Source of the DNA: Nitrospinae bacterium bin107
Lineage (GTDB): Bacteria > UBA8248
Reading direction: 5' to 3'
DNA length: 64,000 nucleotides
Assembly: GCA_002238965.1 (NCBI GenBank)
Contig: MPNJ01000017.1
Location: 1-64,000 of the forward strand
Position 1 is the stretch's first letter. Every line of letters begins with the position of its first letter. Positions 53,127 to 62,409 of this stretch are shown piece after piece. A program made the translations under genes and the position numbers. A model generated the notes under the pieces. That model was not told the DNA's origin. It ran no database searches and saw only the letters and a program-made list of their open reading frames with translations.

Positions 53127-53685
53127 CTGGCCATCCCCCTCTTGAACTTTTCCCACCTGCCGGTAAAGAGTCTACCGGCGACTTGCCAATTATAACATTT
53201 TGACGATGCCGGGTTCCAACCTTGTTATGTTATTGATATCTTGACGATTATTCTATTTTCAACCAAAAGCGTCTCTCCGTCTTCTCCTGATAGCCCATTA
53301 CGGGACAGTTGAATATATCCCCCACAAACAGGGAATGGATTTCTCAATAGACATACATTAATGAAATGATTCCCCCCTTGAAGGTTGTTGAAAAACCTCT
53401 CCTCGCTCGGAATTGACCACTGCCGTCATTCCGGTGAAAACCGGAATCCATTCTCAAGTAGAATGACAATACTCCGGCCTTTCATCTCCCCGTCATTGGC
53501 GGGAATCAATCAGAAAAGAAAAAACAAAGGCAAAACAAATGGATTCCGGCTTTCGCCGGAATGACGAACAAAACTGCACCACCACCTACGGCAGGAGATC
53601 CCCCGCGAACTTTGAAGATTTCCGCCCCCGCCTGTAGAATCGCCTCCCTCGGAATCACTCATCCATTCAGGAGGTTTCAGGTTTC
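53127..53685. other. Intergenic region with inverted repeats
   Basis: Holds an AT-rich leader, a fragment shared with 56356 (CCCCCCTTGAAGG then TGTTGAAAAA, 53372-53395) and the repeat pair 53425-53565. No gene is seen. CAGGAGG near 53670 is the ribosome-binding site of the next gene. Confidence 0.65.
53425..53565. repeat. Inverted pair of GTCATTCCGG repeats
   Basis: GTCATTCCGGTGAAAACCGG (53425 on) and its inverted partner GGATTCCGGCTTTCGCCGGA ending in ATGAC at 53565 flank about 90 bases. With flanks, the right copy (53526-53580) nearly matches the reverse complement of the copy at 13.4 kb over some 50 bases, 40 kb away. Confidence 0.85.
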
Positions 53686-54141
53686 ATGAGCGAAGGCGTT
53701 GCGTTCGAAAAATGGGAAGTCGGGAGCAAATTCACCACTCGGGGCAGGACCATCACTGAGACCGACGTGGTGAACTACGTCAACCTCGTGGGCTATACGG
53801 AAAGCCTGTTTCTCGACATGGAGTTTTTGAAGGATAAGGGCCATGAAAGGCGCATGGCGCCCGCCCTTTTCACCTGCGGCATCGCGGATACCCTCATCGT
53901 CCAGACGGGCGTCCTGCACGATTACGCCGTCGCACTCCTGGGCGTGGACGGCCTCGTGGCGCGTGCGCCTGTCTACGTGGGCGATACGCTCACGGTCGAG
54001 GTCGAGACGACAGACGTGCGGCCCTCCAGGAGCAGGCCTGATCGCGGCGTCGTCTCCACACACCAGAGAGTGCTCAACCAAAAGGGCGAGGTGGTGCTCG
54101 AATACGACGTGAAGCGCATGCTGCTCAGAAGCGACACCTGA
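53686..54141 (+). CDS. MaoC-type hotdog dehydratase
   Basis: A single-hotdog protein of 151 residues. The pattern GRTITETDVVNYVNLVGYTESLFLD followed by MAPALFTCGIADTLI and PVYVGDTLTVEVE is typical of MaoC-like (R)-specific enoyl-CoA hydratases. The catalytic Asp/His pair is not in the usual D-N-x-x-H form, so activity is uncertain. CAGGAGG precedes the ATG. It converges on the amidohydrolase gene, with which it may share an acyl-CoA or aromatic pathway. Confidence 0.85.
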   Translation: MSEGVAFEKWEVGSKFTTRGRTITETDVVNYVNLVGYTESLFLDMEFLKDKGHERRMAPALFTCGIADTLIVQTGVLHDYAVALLGVDGLVARAPVYVGDTLTVEVETTDVRPSRSRPDRGVVSTHQRVLNQKGEVVLEYDVKRMLLRSDT

Positions 54142-54150
54142 AGCGACGCT

Positions 54151-55128
54151 CTACAGCCCGAAAAACGCTTTCGCCGTACCGCTCCAGATTCGCTCCGCGT
54201 CTTCCGCAGAAATATCGAGCGCGTCCATCATGTCGGCGTGGCGCTTCACGGGCACCCATGGGGCGTCGCTCGCGAACATCATGCGAGATGCGCCCATCTC
54301 CTGTAAGGAGAACTCGAGCGCCGTCTGGGAGTGAACCACCGTGTCCGTGTAGAAGCGCGCGAAGTATTCGCTCGGGTCGCGCGTGATGAGGTCCTGATCG
54401 TCGCGGTAGCGCGAACTCAAGTTATCCACCCGCCCGATGAACAGCGGAAGCGACGCGCCCCCGTGCGGCAGGAGCACCTTGAGGTTCGGGTGGCGCTCCA
54501 ACACGCCGCTTAGAATGAGCCTCAGCGCCGCCAGACACTCATCGAACATGAAGCCGATCATCGGCCCCAGCCAGTGATCTTCATAATGCGGCCCGGAGGG
54601 AGATGGACCCGGATGCAGCACGAGCGGTATGCCGCGCTCGGCCAGAAGTCCCCACAGGGGTTCATGAGCAGCATCGTCGATGTAGCGTTCGCCGCCGATG
54701 TAGGCGAAGACCTGAAGGCCCACGAAACCGAGATCGTCCACGCAGCGCTCGAGTTCGCGGCAGGTCGCGTCCATATCGCCGAAACCGAGCGAGGCCACCC
54801 CACGGATGCGCCCGGGGTGGCGCGCCGCCGCCTCGGCCAGGCCGTCGTTCCCGATTCTCGCGAGTTCGTCCGCGTCTTCGGGGCTTTTGGCGAGGTCCGG
54901 GCCTGGAATGTTGATGCTGATTAGGGCAATATCGATTTCCTGCTCATCCATCTCGGCGAGCTTGATATCGATGTCCAGGGCGGGAAGCCGCATCGGGAGT
55001 TTTTGTTCCGGGCTCGCCCACGCCCACCAGAAATCCCCCGCCTTCTCGTAGCGCGGGAAATCGGAGCGGGCGGCGAGCGCCCGGACGTAGGCTTGTGGTA
55101 CATGATGGGTCTGAACATCGATGCGCAT
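54151..55128 (-). CDS. Amidohydrolase-family decarboxylase (ACMSD-like)
   Basis: A 325-residue TIM-barrel enzyme of the amidohydrolase-2 family, which includes aminocarboxymuconate-semialdehyde decarboxylase. The family's opening DxHxH motif here reads D4-V-Q6-T-H8, so the first metal-ligand His is replaced by Gln. Later ligands appear present: VLHPGPSPSGPHY, LPHGGASLPLFIGR and FASDAPW with the catalytic Asp. It diverges from the Gfo/Idh/MocA gene. Decarboxylation or hydrolysis of an aromatic or dicarboxylic substrate is likely. Confidence 0.86.
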   Translation of the reverse strand: MRIDVQTHHVPQAYVRALAARSDFPRYEKAGDFWWAWASPEQKLPMRLPALDIDIKLAEMDEQEIDIALISINIPGPDLAKSPEDADELARIGNDGLAEAAARHPGRIRGVASLGFGDMDATCRELERCVDDLGFVGLQVFAYIGGERYIDDAAHEPLWGLLAERGIPLVLHPGPSPSGPHYEDHWLGPMIGFMFDECLAALRLILSGVLERHPNLKVLLPHGGASLPLFIGRVDNLSSRYRDDQDLITRDPSEYFARFYTDTVVHSQTALEFSLQEMGASRMMFASDAPWVPVKRHADMMDALDISAEDAERIWSGTAKAFFGL

Positions 55129-55172
55129 GGAAATCTCCAGATGTATGGTGGCAACGTATATGGGACACGGGG

Positions 55173-55201
55173 ATTATTCCCCCAGAATGAACCGGATGCA
55201 A
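55173..55201 (-). promoter_or_regulatory. Possible promoter of the amidohydrolase gene
   Basis: Minus strand TTGCAT (55196-55201), 17 bases, AATAAT (55173-55178), 45 bases before the ATG. The -10 is good, the -35 weak. Confidence 0.35.
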
Positions 55202-55215
55202 ATTAAAGTGAGGAG

Positions 55216-56280
55216 ATGATTGTGAAAACGACAGGAGTAGCCGTCATCGGCGCAGGCGGCATCGGAACGCTCAGGGCGCATTCTTGCGCGCAGATCCCCC
55301 AGGTGGACTACCTCGCCGTGTGCGACATCGTGCCCGAGAAGCTCGACCGCCTCGCGGAGTCGGTGCGGGCCGACGTGGCGACGGAGAAATACGAGGTGGC
55401 GATACGGGACGAGCGCGTGGGCGCCGTTATCGTTTCATCGGATGAGGAGTTTCACCACGGCCCGGCGGCCCTGGCGGCCGAACTCGGAAAGCCCGTGCTC
55501 ATCGAGAAACCCTTCGTCTTGGACCTCGACGAGGCGGACGACATCCTGACGAAAGCCGGTGAGTCGGGCGCCGAGATTTTCGTGGGCTACACCCAGCGCT
55601 ACAGGAGGCGTTTCCTGCTCGCGAAGCAGGCGGCCTTCGCCGGCCAGCTCGGCGATATCGTGATGGCGCTCGGCAAGATTTACGTGACGCGCGCCGTGGG
55701 CGAGGCAGTGGCGAAGCGCTCGCCCAACACCACGCCCTCCATCAATACGCTCACCTACATGGTCGACCTCATCCTCTGGTACATGGAGGGAAAAAAACCC
55801 GTCGAGGTCTACGCCCGCGCGGCGAGCTTCGTGTTCAAGAAATACAACCGCGACGATTTTCAGTGGATGATCGTCACCTTCGACGACGGGAGCGTGGCCA
55901 CGCTGGGTACGAGCTGGCTCCCGCCCCACCACTGGCCCGCATACACGGCGACGATGGAGGTCGACCTGCAAGGCACCAAAGGCTCGCTGAACGTGGACGA
56001 CGCGCACCGCGACGTAATACTAGCGCCCGAGGATCCGATTCCCTGCCCCTACACGCCCGAACACCAGGTGAACGTCGCCTTCCTGGGCTCCGCCATGCCG
56101 GGAGATTTCGTGATGGGCGAGTTCTTCGGCCCCATGAAGGAGGAGACCGACGCTTTCGTGCGCCACATCCTGGGAATCGGCGGCGTGGGACTCGCCACGG
56201 GCGCGCACGCGAGAGACGTACTCGCCCTCACCATGGCGGCGGACCGCTCGTGCAAGGAGGGCCAACCCGTCTCGCTTTAG
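55216..56280 (+). CDS. Gfo/Idh/MocA-family oxidoreductase
   Basis: A 354-residue NAD(P)-dependent sugar or inositol-type dehydrogenase. Rossmann motif VAVIGAGGIGTLRAH opens the protein. VLIEKPFVLDLDEAD carries the family EKP motif with its catalytic Lys. GYTQRYRRRF is the typical active-site stretch after it. GTSWLPPHHWPAY lies in the substrate domain. GAGGAG overlaps closely with the ATG at 55216. The gene diverges from the amidohydrolase gene. Confidence 0.92.
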   Translation: MIVKTTGVAVIGAGGIGTLRAHSCAQIPQVDYLAVCDIVPEKLDRLAESVRADVATEKYEVAIRDERVGAVIVSSDEEFHHGPAALAAELGKPVLIEKPFVLDLDEADDILTKAGESGAEIFVGYTQRYRRRFLLAKQAAFAGQLGDIVMALGKIYVTRAVGEAVAKRSPNTTPSINTLTYMVDLILWYMEGKKPVEVYARAASFVFKKYNRDDFQWMIVTFDDGSVATLGTSWLPPHHWPAYTATMEVDLQGTKGSLNVDDAHRDVILAPEDPIPCPYTPEHQVNVAFLGSAMPGDFVMGEFFGPMKEETDAFVRHILGIGGVGLATGAHARDVLALTMAADRSCKEGQPVSL

Positions 56281-56669
56281 GCTGTGTGCGGATAATGTGC
56301 GTGTGTTCCTACTGGCGGTTGTTGAGAAAGTCTTGATAAAAATACAAGAAACTCTCCCCCTTGAAGGGCCTGTTGAAAAAGTCACACAGAGGGAGCGCGC
56401 TGAATTTCACTCCCCCCTTGAGGGGGAGTCGAAGAGGCCGAGCGGTTTATGCGAAGACCGATTCGGTGGGGGACATGCCACAGATGAAACTCCCCCCACC
56501 AACTCGCCTGCGGGCTTCGCCCTTGTCTCGTTGACTCCCCCTCAAGGGGGGAGTGGTTCTCACACTTTCATCGGTCGCGTTAAACCCTCGCTTATCGGGG
56601 CAGTAACCCCCTACTCCCTTGTCAGGAGGGCTCTTTCAACAACCACAGCAGGAGTAGCCCGCATTCCCG
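56281..56669. other. Intergenic region with MITE-like element
   Basis: No gene. Dominated by the inverted repeat at 56409-56554 and flanking words (CTCCCCCTTGAAGGG with TGTTGAAAAAGTC at 56354-56382; CTTTCAACAACC at 56632-56643). No terminator is evident. Confidence 0.65.
56409..56554. repeat. MITE-like element with perfect 22-bp terminal inverted repeats
   Basis: The 22 bases at 56409-56430 (core CCCCCCTTGAGGGGG) are the exact reverse complement of 56533-56554. The 102-base centre has no coding signal. The outer words TGTTGAAAAA and its inverse TTTCAACA frame the whole, suggesting an outer inverted repeat from about 56370 to 56640. Confidence 0.8.
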
Positions 56670-58163
56670 CTAGTGCGGCATGAGATTCCTGATTTGCGCC
56701 TCGAGCGGCTCCGTGGTGAGACGCCGGTAGCCCAGGTGGCGGGAGAGGGAATCGCCGTCGTGGCGCTGCCCGTCGCGCCAGATTTCCATCAGGAACCCGC
56801 CACTCTCGCGATTGGCCCACCATCTCTCCCCGAACTTCGTCTTCAGGACCTCGGCCATCTGGGCCTGGAGCATCCACGCCCGAAGATAGTTCGCGCAGTA
56901 GAAAAACGGGTCCACGTCGTCGAGATAGGATATTCGCGGGTATTCCACCCCCGTCGCTGAACTAAGTTTTTCCCGGTAGGCGTCGTCCTTGCCCGTCAGA
57001 TCAGCGCCCTGGTGGAGCGTGAGTTCATAGTCGATTTTCGCCGCATAGCGCCTCAGCATATAGAGTTCAAAAAGCGCATGGTGCGCCAGAAACGCCGCGT
57101 AGTCCGACGCCTCTCCGCCCAGTGCATCCTCCAGCCAGAGCGGCTCGAGCAGCAGGTGATCGAAGAGCATGGCGAACCCCTCCGTCACGGAGTTGTCCCC
57201 CAGGCGCTTCCATTCGAAAGGCGCATCCGCCGCCACGCCTGCGAAATGGAGCGCGTGGCCGAGTTCGTGCCAGAACGCGCTGTAATCGTCATAGCCGCCC
57301 CGGGGCCTGATGACGAGATAGACCTCCTCCGGCACGCGAATCGAGGCGCAAAACGCGCGGGGGCTCTTGAGCGGGCGATCCTCGATGTCGAGGCGCACCC
57401 GGCCCTCCGCCGAGAGATCGAGGCCCATCGAGGCGCACACCTCCCGCGCCGAGGGTTCGATTTTCTCCGCCGGGAAAAGAGCGTCGTACTCGGAACCGCG
57501 AAAACAGAACTGCGCATCGTGGCGCTGCGCGGAAGAAAGCGGAACATCCATCCGGCTCAAGGCCTCTTCCATCGCCTCGGCGTAAAGCGCGCCGGTGCAT
57601 TCCAGAAAACGCTGCATCTCGTCCCTGACCGGCTCAAGCTCATAGCGCTTCAGAGCCGCCATCATCCCCAGGTAGCCCTCGAACTCCAGGTCATCGGCCA
57701 TCCTGTGGGTCGCGCGGTGAATCTGCTCCAGAAATACGTTCTTCTCCGCCAGGGCCTCACAGCGGGCGTTTTCCAGAAAAGTCCGCTTCTCGCGGTTCGA
57801 TTCGTTCAGGAGCGCGACGGCGCTTTGCCGGTATGGGATGGACTCGCCCTCGGGCGTTTCCACCGTCGTCTTGGTCTCGAACAAAAGCGCCCTCTCGCTC
57901 AACTCCCTGGTCGCGTTGCGTATATGGGCCAGGGTCAGGAAGCCGCGCAGTTCGGCCAACCTCAGGGACTCGACTTCATCGTCCGCCGAATCGGCGAGGG
58001 AGGTAAGTGTCTCGATGTTATCGCGGGTGAAAAGGTCGGCGTATTCGGCGAAAATCTCGCTCAGGCGCACATCTTCCTTGAGGCCCGCGCCGACCTCGTA
58101 CCACTCCTTGCGTGACTCTCCGAGGAACTCCTCGGCGCGGGTACGGATGCCAGCCAGGCGCAT
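56670..58163 (-). CDS. M3-like zinc metallopeptidase
   Basis: A 497-residue cytosolic peptidase of the gluzincin clan. The active site reads FWHELGHALHF (HExxH) with the downstream glutamate in NSVTEGFAMLFDHLL, as in oligopeptidases of family M3 and carboxypeptidase-Taq-like relatives. An all-helical N-terminus (1-250) is typical. No signal peptide. It lies five bases after glgC in the same direction. Assignment to a subfamily is uncertain. Confidence 0.85.
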   Translation of the reverse strand: MRLAGIRTRAEEFLGESRKEWYEVGAGLKEDVRLSEIFAEYADLFTRDNIETLTSLADSADDEVESLRLAELRGFLTLAHIRNATRELSERALLFETKTTVETPEGESIPYRQSAVALLNESNREKRTFLENARCEALAEKNVFLEQIHRATHRMADDLEFEGYLGMMAALKRYELEPVRDEMQRFLECTGALYAEAMEEALSRMDVPLSSAQRHDAQFCFRGSEYDALFPAEKIEPSAREVCASMGLDLSAEGRVRLDIEDRPLKSPRAFCASIRVPEEVYLVIRPRGGYDDYSAFWHELGHALHFAGVAADAPFEWKRLGDNSVTEGFAMLFDHLLLEPLWLEDALGGEASDYAAFLAHHALFELYMLRRYAAKIDYELTLHQGADLTGKDDAYREKLSSATGVEYPRISYLDDVDPFFYCANYLRAWMLQAQMAEVLKTKFGERWWANRESGGFLMEIWRDGQRHDGDSLSRHLGYRRLTTEPLEAQIRNLMPH

Positions 58164-58168
58164 GGGAA

Positions 58169-59398
58169 TTATATGACCGGCCGGGTGAACCCGCGCGGCA
58201 AGACGATGATGCCGGAAGTATCGGAGACGGCGCCGGGGTAGGAATCGGCCTCTTCAATCACCACTGATGCGCCCGCTCCGATCTGGTTGAACCTGTCGAC
58301 AATCGCTTTATCAAGCTTCGCCCCGGCTCCGATGCGGGTGTGATCCATGACGATGGAATCGACGACCTCCGCTCCCTTTTCTATGATCACGCCGCGGCCG
58401 ATGACGGAGCGCTCGATCCGCGCCCCCATAATCTGGCATCCTTCTCCGATGAGGGCGTTACCCACCCGGGTGGATACGATGCGGCTGCCCGGCCCCGGGT
58501 AGGCGCTGGTGTGAATCGGCCAGTCGGGGTTGCCCAAATCGAGGCGCGGCGCTTCTCCCAGGAGATCCATCTGCGTCTCCCAGTAGCTCTTGATGGTTCC
58601 CACGTCGCGCCAGTAGCCCCTCTCCTCGGTGGGCCTCACGCCCGGAATATCGTTTTTCATGAAATCATAAGCAAAGAGTTTTTTGCGCTCGCCAAGCAGA
58701 GCGGGGATGATGGTGCGACCGAAGTCGTGCTCCCCCTCGCGCGCCGCATCGCTGATGAGCGCATCCATCAGCACCTGGGAGGAAAACACATAATTCCCCA
58801 TGGAGCATAATGCACGCGAGGGATCGCCCGGCATGGGCCGGGGGTGGACGGGTTTTTCGTCGAAACGCTCCACCCGGCCCGTTTCGTTCACGGCCAGCAC
58901 GCCGAATTCCCGGGCGTCTTCGACCGGCGCGGGCAGGGCCGATATGGTCGCGTCCGCCCCGCTTTCGAGATGGAAGCGAACCATCTGGCTCACGTCCATG
59001 CGGTAGATGTGGTCCGCCCCGAACACCAGGACGATGTCGGGCGCATTGTCGGTCACCAGGTTCCTGTTCTGATGGATGGAATCGGCCGTCCCCTTGAACC
59101 AGAATTCCCCTGCGCGCTGCTGCGGCGGGACGGCCGTTACGAAATTTTTCCCGAGCGTCCCGCTGATGTTCCACGAGCGCCGCAAATGCTCGATCAGCGA
59201 TTGCGCCAGATACTGCACAAGCACATAAATGGACTGATAGCCCGAGTTCACCAGATTGCTCAGCACGAAGTCGATGATGCGGTATTTCGAGCCGAACGGC
59301 ACGGCCGGCTTGCCGCGCGCGACCGTCAGGGGGCGAAGCCTGTTTCCGGCGCCGCCCGCCATGACGAAGGATATGACTCTGGGATCGCGTGAATCCAA
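58169..59398 (-). CDS. glgC: Glucose-1-phosphate adenylyltransferase
   Basis: Makes ADP-glucose, the committed step of glycogen synthesis. 409 residues from the TTG at 59398, chosen because AGGAG lies seven bases upstream; longer frames are antisense noise. MAGGAGNRLRPLTVARGKPAVPFG is the nucleotide/allosteric loop. VLVFGADHIYRMD, FDEKP and the left-handed beta-helix C-terminus (ERSVIGRGVIIEKGAEV) follow. It lies 26 bases after glgA in one operon. Confidence 0.96.
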   Translation of the reverse strand: MDSRDPRVISFVMAGGAGNRLRPLTVARGKPAVPFGSKYRIIDFVLSNLVNSGYQSIYVLVQYLAQSLIEHLRRSWNISGTLGKNFVTAVPPQQRAGEFWFKGTADSIHQNRNLVTDNAPDIVLVFGADHIYRMDVSQMVRFHLESGADATISALPAPVEDAREFGVLAVNETGRVERFDEKPVHPRPMPGDPSRALCSMGNYVFSSQVLMDALISDAAREGEHDFGRTIIPALLGERKKLFAYDFMKNDIPGVRPTEERGYWRDVGTIKSYWETQMDLLGEAPRLDLGNPDWPIHTSAYPGPGSRIVSTRVGNALIGEGCQIMGARIERSVIGRGVIIEKGAEVVDSIVMDHTRIGAGAKLDKAIVDRFNQIGAGASVVIEEADSYPGAVSDTSGIIVLPRGFTRPVI

Positions 59399-59424
59399 GC
59401 TCTGGCTCCTTTGTCCGATTCGTC

Positions 59425-60906
59425 TCAACGCGTCTGCGGGCGCATCGCCTTCTCGTACAACTCGACATAGCGGGGCGCGACGCCGTCCCAGCCGGAATCC
59501 TTCTCCATCGCGTTGCGCATCATCATACGCCAAAGCCCCTGATCCAAAAACACCCGGCAAATTTCCTCCATCCCAGCGAGAAATTCGGCCGGGGCGAACT
59601 GATCGTAATGAAAGCCGGTGTCGGCATCCCGGTCGGGTATGGGTGACGAGGAAACCGAATCCGCAAGCCCCCCGACCCGCCGCACGTAAGGCAGGGCGCC
59701 GTAGCGCATGGCGTATAACTGGTTCAGGCCCGAGGGTTCATAGCGCGAGGGCATGAGCAGGACGTCACCCCCCGCGTACATGCGGTGAGAGAGCGCTTCG
59801 TCGTAGGCGGGCACGAAGGCCATCCGGCCCCGGTGGGACGAGGCGGCCTCGGCGAGTCCTTTTTCCAGCTCCTCCTCCCCGGTTCCCAGGATGGCCAGGC
59901 TTATGCCTGAATCCATCAGCTCATCCATCGTTTCGAGAATCAGGTCGATTCCCTTCTGATGCGCCAGCCGAGAGACGACGACGCACAAGGGCCCCCCCGC
60001 GTCCGGGTCCAGCGCCAACTCCGCCTGAAGCGCCGCCTTGCACTTCGCCTTGCTATCCGGGTGCGCGCTCGAGAACGGCGCCGGAATGTGCGGGTCGGTC
60101 TCCGGGTTCCAGACCGCATCGTCGATGCCGTTCATGATGCCGAACAATGAGTTTTTTCTGAGAGCGACCACCCCTTCGAGCCCCTCTCCCTGCTCTTCCG
60201 TCAGCATCTCCTGCGCATACCGCTCGCTCACAGTGGAGAAGACGTTGCTGAACAAAATGCCGCCCTTCATGAAACTCACGTCGCCGTGAAACTCGAGTCC
60301 CTCCATGCCCATCACCTCATCAGGCAGGCATGTATGCGCAAAATCATCCGGGTGGAACCGGCCCTGATACGCCAGGTTGTGGATGGTGAAAACGGTGGAG
60401 ACTCCGCTCCATTTCTCATCGTCCGCGCGGCGGTATTCCAGCAAGGGCGGAATCAAGGCGCTTTGCCAGTCATGGCAATGGATGAGGGAAGGATAGGCTC
60501 TTTCATGCTCCATGTGGGAGAGCGCGCCCCTTGCGAAGCGGGCGTAGCGCTCCGCATTGTCGGGGAACGGCCCGCGCGCGTCCCCGTAGAATCCGTCCCT
60601 ATCGAACAGGTCATCCGCCGCGACGAGTCTGACCGAAACGCCCTCGTGTTCGAGAGAGAATATCTCGTAGTGAGCATCGGAAAAGACATCTGAGACCTGT
60701 CCGGGAGGCTCAATTTCATATTCCCGAAAAATGGAGCGGTACGCAGGCAGATAGACGCAGACCTTGTGGCCCATCCGCCCCAGGGCCAAAGGCAGCGCGC
60801 CGATGACGTCGCCCAGTCCGCCCGATTTGGCGAAAGGGAACATCTCGCTCGCCACCATAGTGATTTCGATTGGCTTGTCCGTCATTCCGCCTGCCCCTGT
60901 GTTCAT
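59425..60906 (-). CDS. glgA: Glycogen synthase (ADP-glucose type)
   Basis: A GT5-family glucosyltransferase extending alpha-1,4 glucan. About 493 residues. The N-terminal KSGGLGDVIGALP motif binds ADP-glucose. HCHDWQSALIPPLL, FTIHNLAYQGRF, DDAVWNPETD and the C-terminal VSRLAHQKGIDLI and RYEPSGLNQLYAMRYG are all diagnostic. I prefer the ATG at 60906 with GAGGA just upstream; the ATG at 60885 is possible. Followed by glgC. Confidence 0.96.
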   Translation of the reverse strand: MNTGAGGMTDKPIEITMVASEMFPFAKSGGLGDVIGALPLALGRMGHKVCVYLPAYRSIFREYEIEPPGQVSDVFSDAHYEIFSLEHEGVSVRLVAADDLFDRDGFYGDARGPFPDNAERYARFARGALSHMEHERAYPSLIHCHDWQSALIPPLLEYRRADDEKWSGVSTVFTIHNLAYQGRFHPDDFAHTCLPDEVMGMEGLEFHGDVSFMKGGILFSNVFSTVSERYAQEMLTEEQGEGLEGVVALRKNSLFGIMNGIDDAVWNPETDPHIPAPFSSAHPDSKAKCKAALQAELALDPDAGGPLCVVVSRLAHQKGIDLILETMDELMDSGISLAILGTGEEELEKGLAEAASSHRGRMAFVPAYDEALSHRMYAGGDVLLMPSRYEPSGLNQLYAMRYGALPYVRRVGGLADSVSSSPIPDRDADTGFHYDQFAPAEFLAGMEEICRVFLDQGLWRMMMRNAMEKDSGWDGVAPRYVELYEKAMRPQTR

Positions 60907-61026
60907 CCGTTCCTCGCTTTGGCGTTGCACGCCGTCCATACTCGAAGCCTTCGGCAATCTATACATGAATCATAACGCCTATGTTACAATCGAATGAAGG
61001 ATTCATGAAAAACCCATGGAGGTTCC

Positions 61027-61431
61027 ATGCGGTATCTGGTGCGCGGAAAAGTCATCGAGGGCAAAGGCGCGGCTTTGCTAAAAGCCATCGAGTCCGGTGA
61101 ACTCGGGCGCGGCTCCATTGCGCACCAAACTTTCCTGAAGTGCATGAAAAAGGCGCGTCTCACCAAGGAGGGCCAGGTTCGCTGGCTCGAGGTCTGCTAC
61201 TGCCGCGAGGCGTTCGGGCCGGGTTATGAGTTGTATGAGGAACTACCCTACTGGGAGGCGTATTTCGAGGAAATCGACGTGCGCTTCGCCCGGAAACCGG
61301 AGGATTGCGAGGGCTATCCCGTCTGCGGGGATTGCGACTGCACGGCAAAGCTCGAATCGAAACTCGAAAAACTGGGCGGCCCCTTCTTCAAGCACCTGAA
61401 AGAAACCGCCTCCTCTCCATCCTCACCCTGA
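61027..61431 (+). CDS. Conserved hypothetical cysteine-containing protein
   Basis: A 134-residue cytosolic protein starting MRYLVRGKVIEGKGAALLKAI. Cysteines cluster in EVCYCREAFG and PVCGDCDCTAKLE; the latter could bind metal. The tail FFKHLKETASSPSSP is polar. GGAGG precedes the ATG. Its end overlaps the convergent acyltransferase gene by nine bases. I cannot assign a function. Confidence 0.75.
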   Translation: MRYLVRGKVIEGKGAALLKAIESGELGRGSIAHQTFLKCMKKARLTKEGQVRWLEVCYCREAFGPGYELYEELPYWEAYFEEIDVRFARKPEDCEGYPVCGDCDCTAKLESKLEKLGGPFFKHLKETASSPSSP

Positions 61432-62409
61432 ACCGGCCCAGCGCGCACGACCCTGGCTTTTCGTGAGTTTCCACCTGTCATGAATCCACAGGTACTGCTC
61501 CGGACCTTTTCGAATAAAATTTTCCGTCTCCTCGTTCACGGTTTTCGTGAGCCTCTCGATTTCTTTCTTTGCGCTTGGCGCGTTCATGTCGGGCGTTATC
61601 GGCTCGCTCAGCAATATTTCGTAACGGCGGTCATCGCCTTTTCTCAGGCAAGAGATCAGGACGAGGGGCCGGTTGTATAAAACTGCGAGCGCGGCGGGGG
61701 CGGGCGTCGTCCTGGCGGGCTTGCCGAAGAACGGCGCGTCGATTCCGTCGCCGCCCGCGTTCTGATCCGCGAGAATCGCCACCGAGCGGCCCTTGCGCAG
61801 CGCCTCGCGCAGATGGAAGAAAGCGTTTTTCTTGGATAATATCTCCTGCCCGGAGGATGCGCGCATTTCATACAGCGAAGCTTCGAGCTTCCGGTTGTCC
61901 AGGGGACGTACGGGGACTGTGAGCGGAATCCCCGCCAGTGCGCCGGCATGGGCGAGGAATTCCCAGTTCCCCAGATGCGGCACGACGAACACGCAGCCGC
62001 CCGCATCCTCGTGAATTGCCCGCACCTTATCTATTGTCTCTTCTGCGCCGTCCACGATATCGCGCACCGTTTTCTCTGCGCGCCGCAAATCGAAATGGGT
62101 GAGAAACTTCGCTCCCTCCAGACAGGTGAGTATGAACGAACGGCAACTGCGCCTCGCCAGAACCAGGCGCTGCGCCTCGTCGAGTTCGGGAAACGCGATG
62201 CGCAGGTTGGCGCGCGCGATGCGCCTTCTCCTCGGAGCGAACCGGAATATCGCCTCCCCGACTATGACGGAGAACGCACGGCAGACCCCGTAGGGGAGCA
62301 TGCGAATCAGCCTCAAAACCGAGATGATCAGGGCGTATTCCACCCATTGGTGAAATGCGCCCTTGTCTTTGCTGCGCTTTCTCCTGGTGGACTCTGTGGG
62401 TTTGCTCAC
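61423..62409 (-). CDS. LpxL/HtrB-type lysophospholipid acyltransferase
   Basis: An inner-membrane acyltransferase of about 328 residues, the family that adds late acyl chains to lipid A or related lipids. An N-terminal hydrophobic segment (about 25-50) anchors it. The HX4E active site is VPHLGNWEFLA, followed by ADQNAGGDGIDAPFFGKPA. The GTG start at 62409 overlaps the ketosynthase stop (GTGA), showing coupling. The symbol is withheld because the acceptor is unknown. Confidence 0.88.
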   Translation of the reverse strand: MSKPTESTRRKRSKDKGAFHQWVEYALIISVLRLIRMLPYGVCRAFSVIVGEAIFRFAPRRRRIARANLRIAFPELDEAQRLVLARRSCRSFILTCLEGAKFLTHFDLRRAEKTVRDIVDGAEETIDKVRAIHEDAGGCVFVVPHLGNWEFLAHAGALAGIPLTVPVRPLDNRKLEASLYEMRASSGQEILSKKNAFFHLREALRKGRSVAILADQNAGGDGIDAPFFGKPARTTPAPAALAVLYNRPLVLISCLRKGDDRRYEILLSEPITPDMNAPSAKKEIERLTKTVNEETENFIRKGPEQYLWIHDRWKLTKSQGRARWAGSG

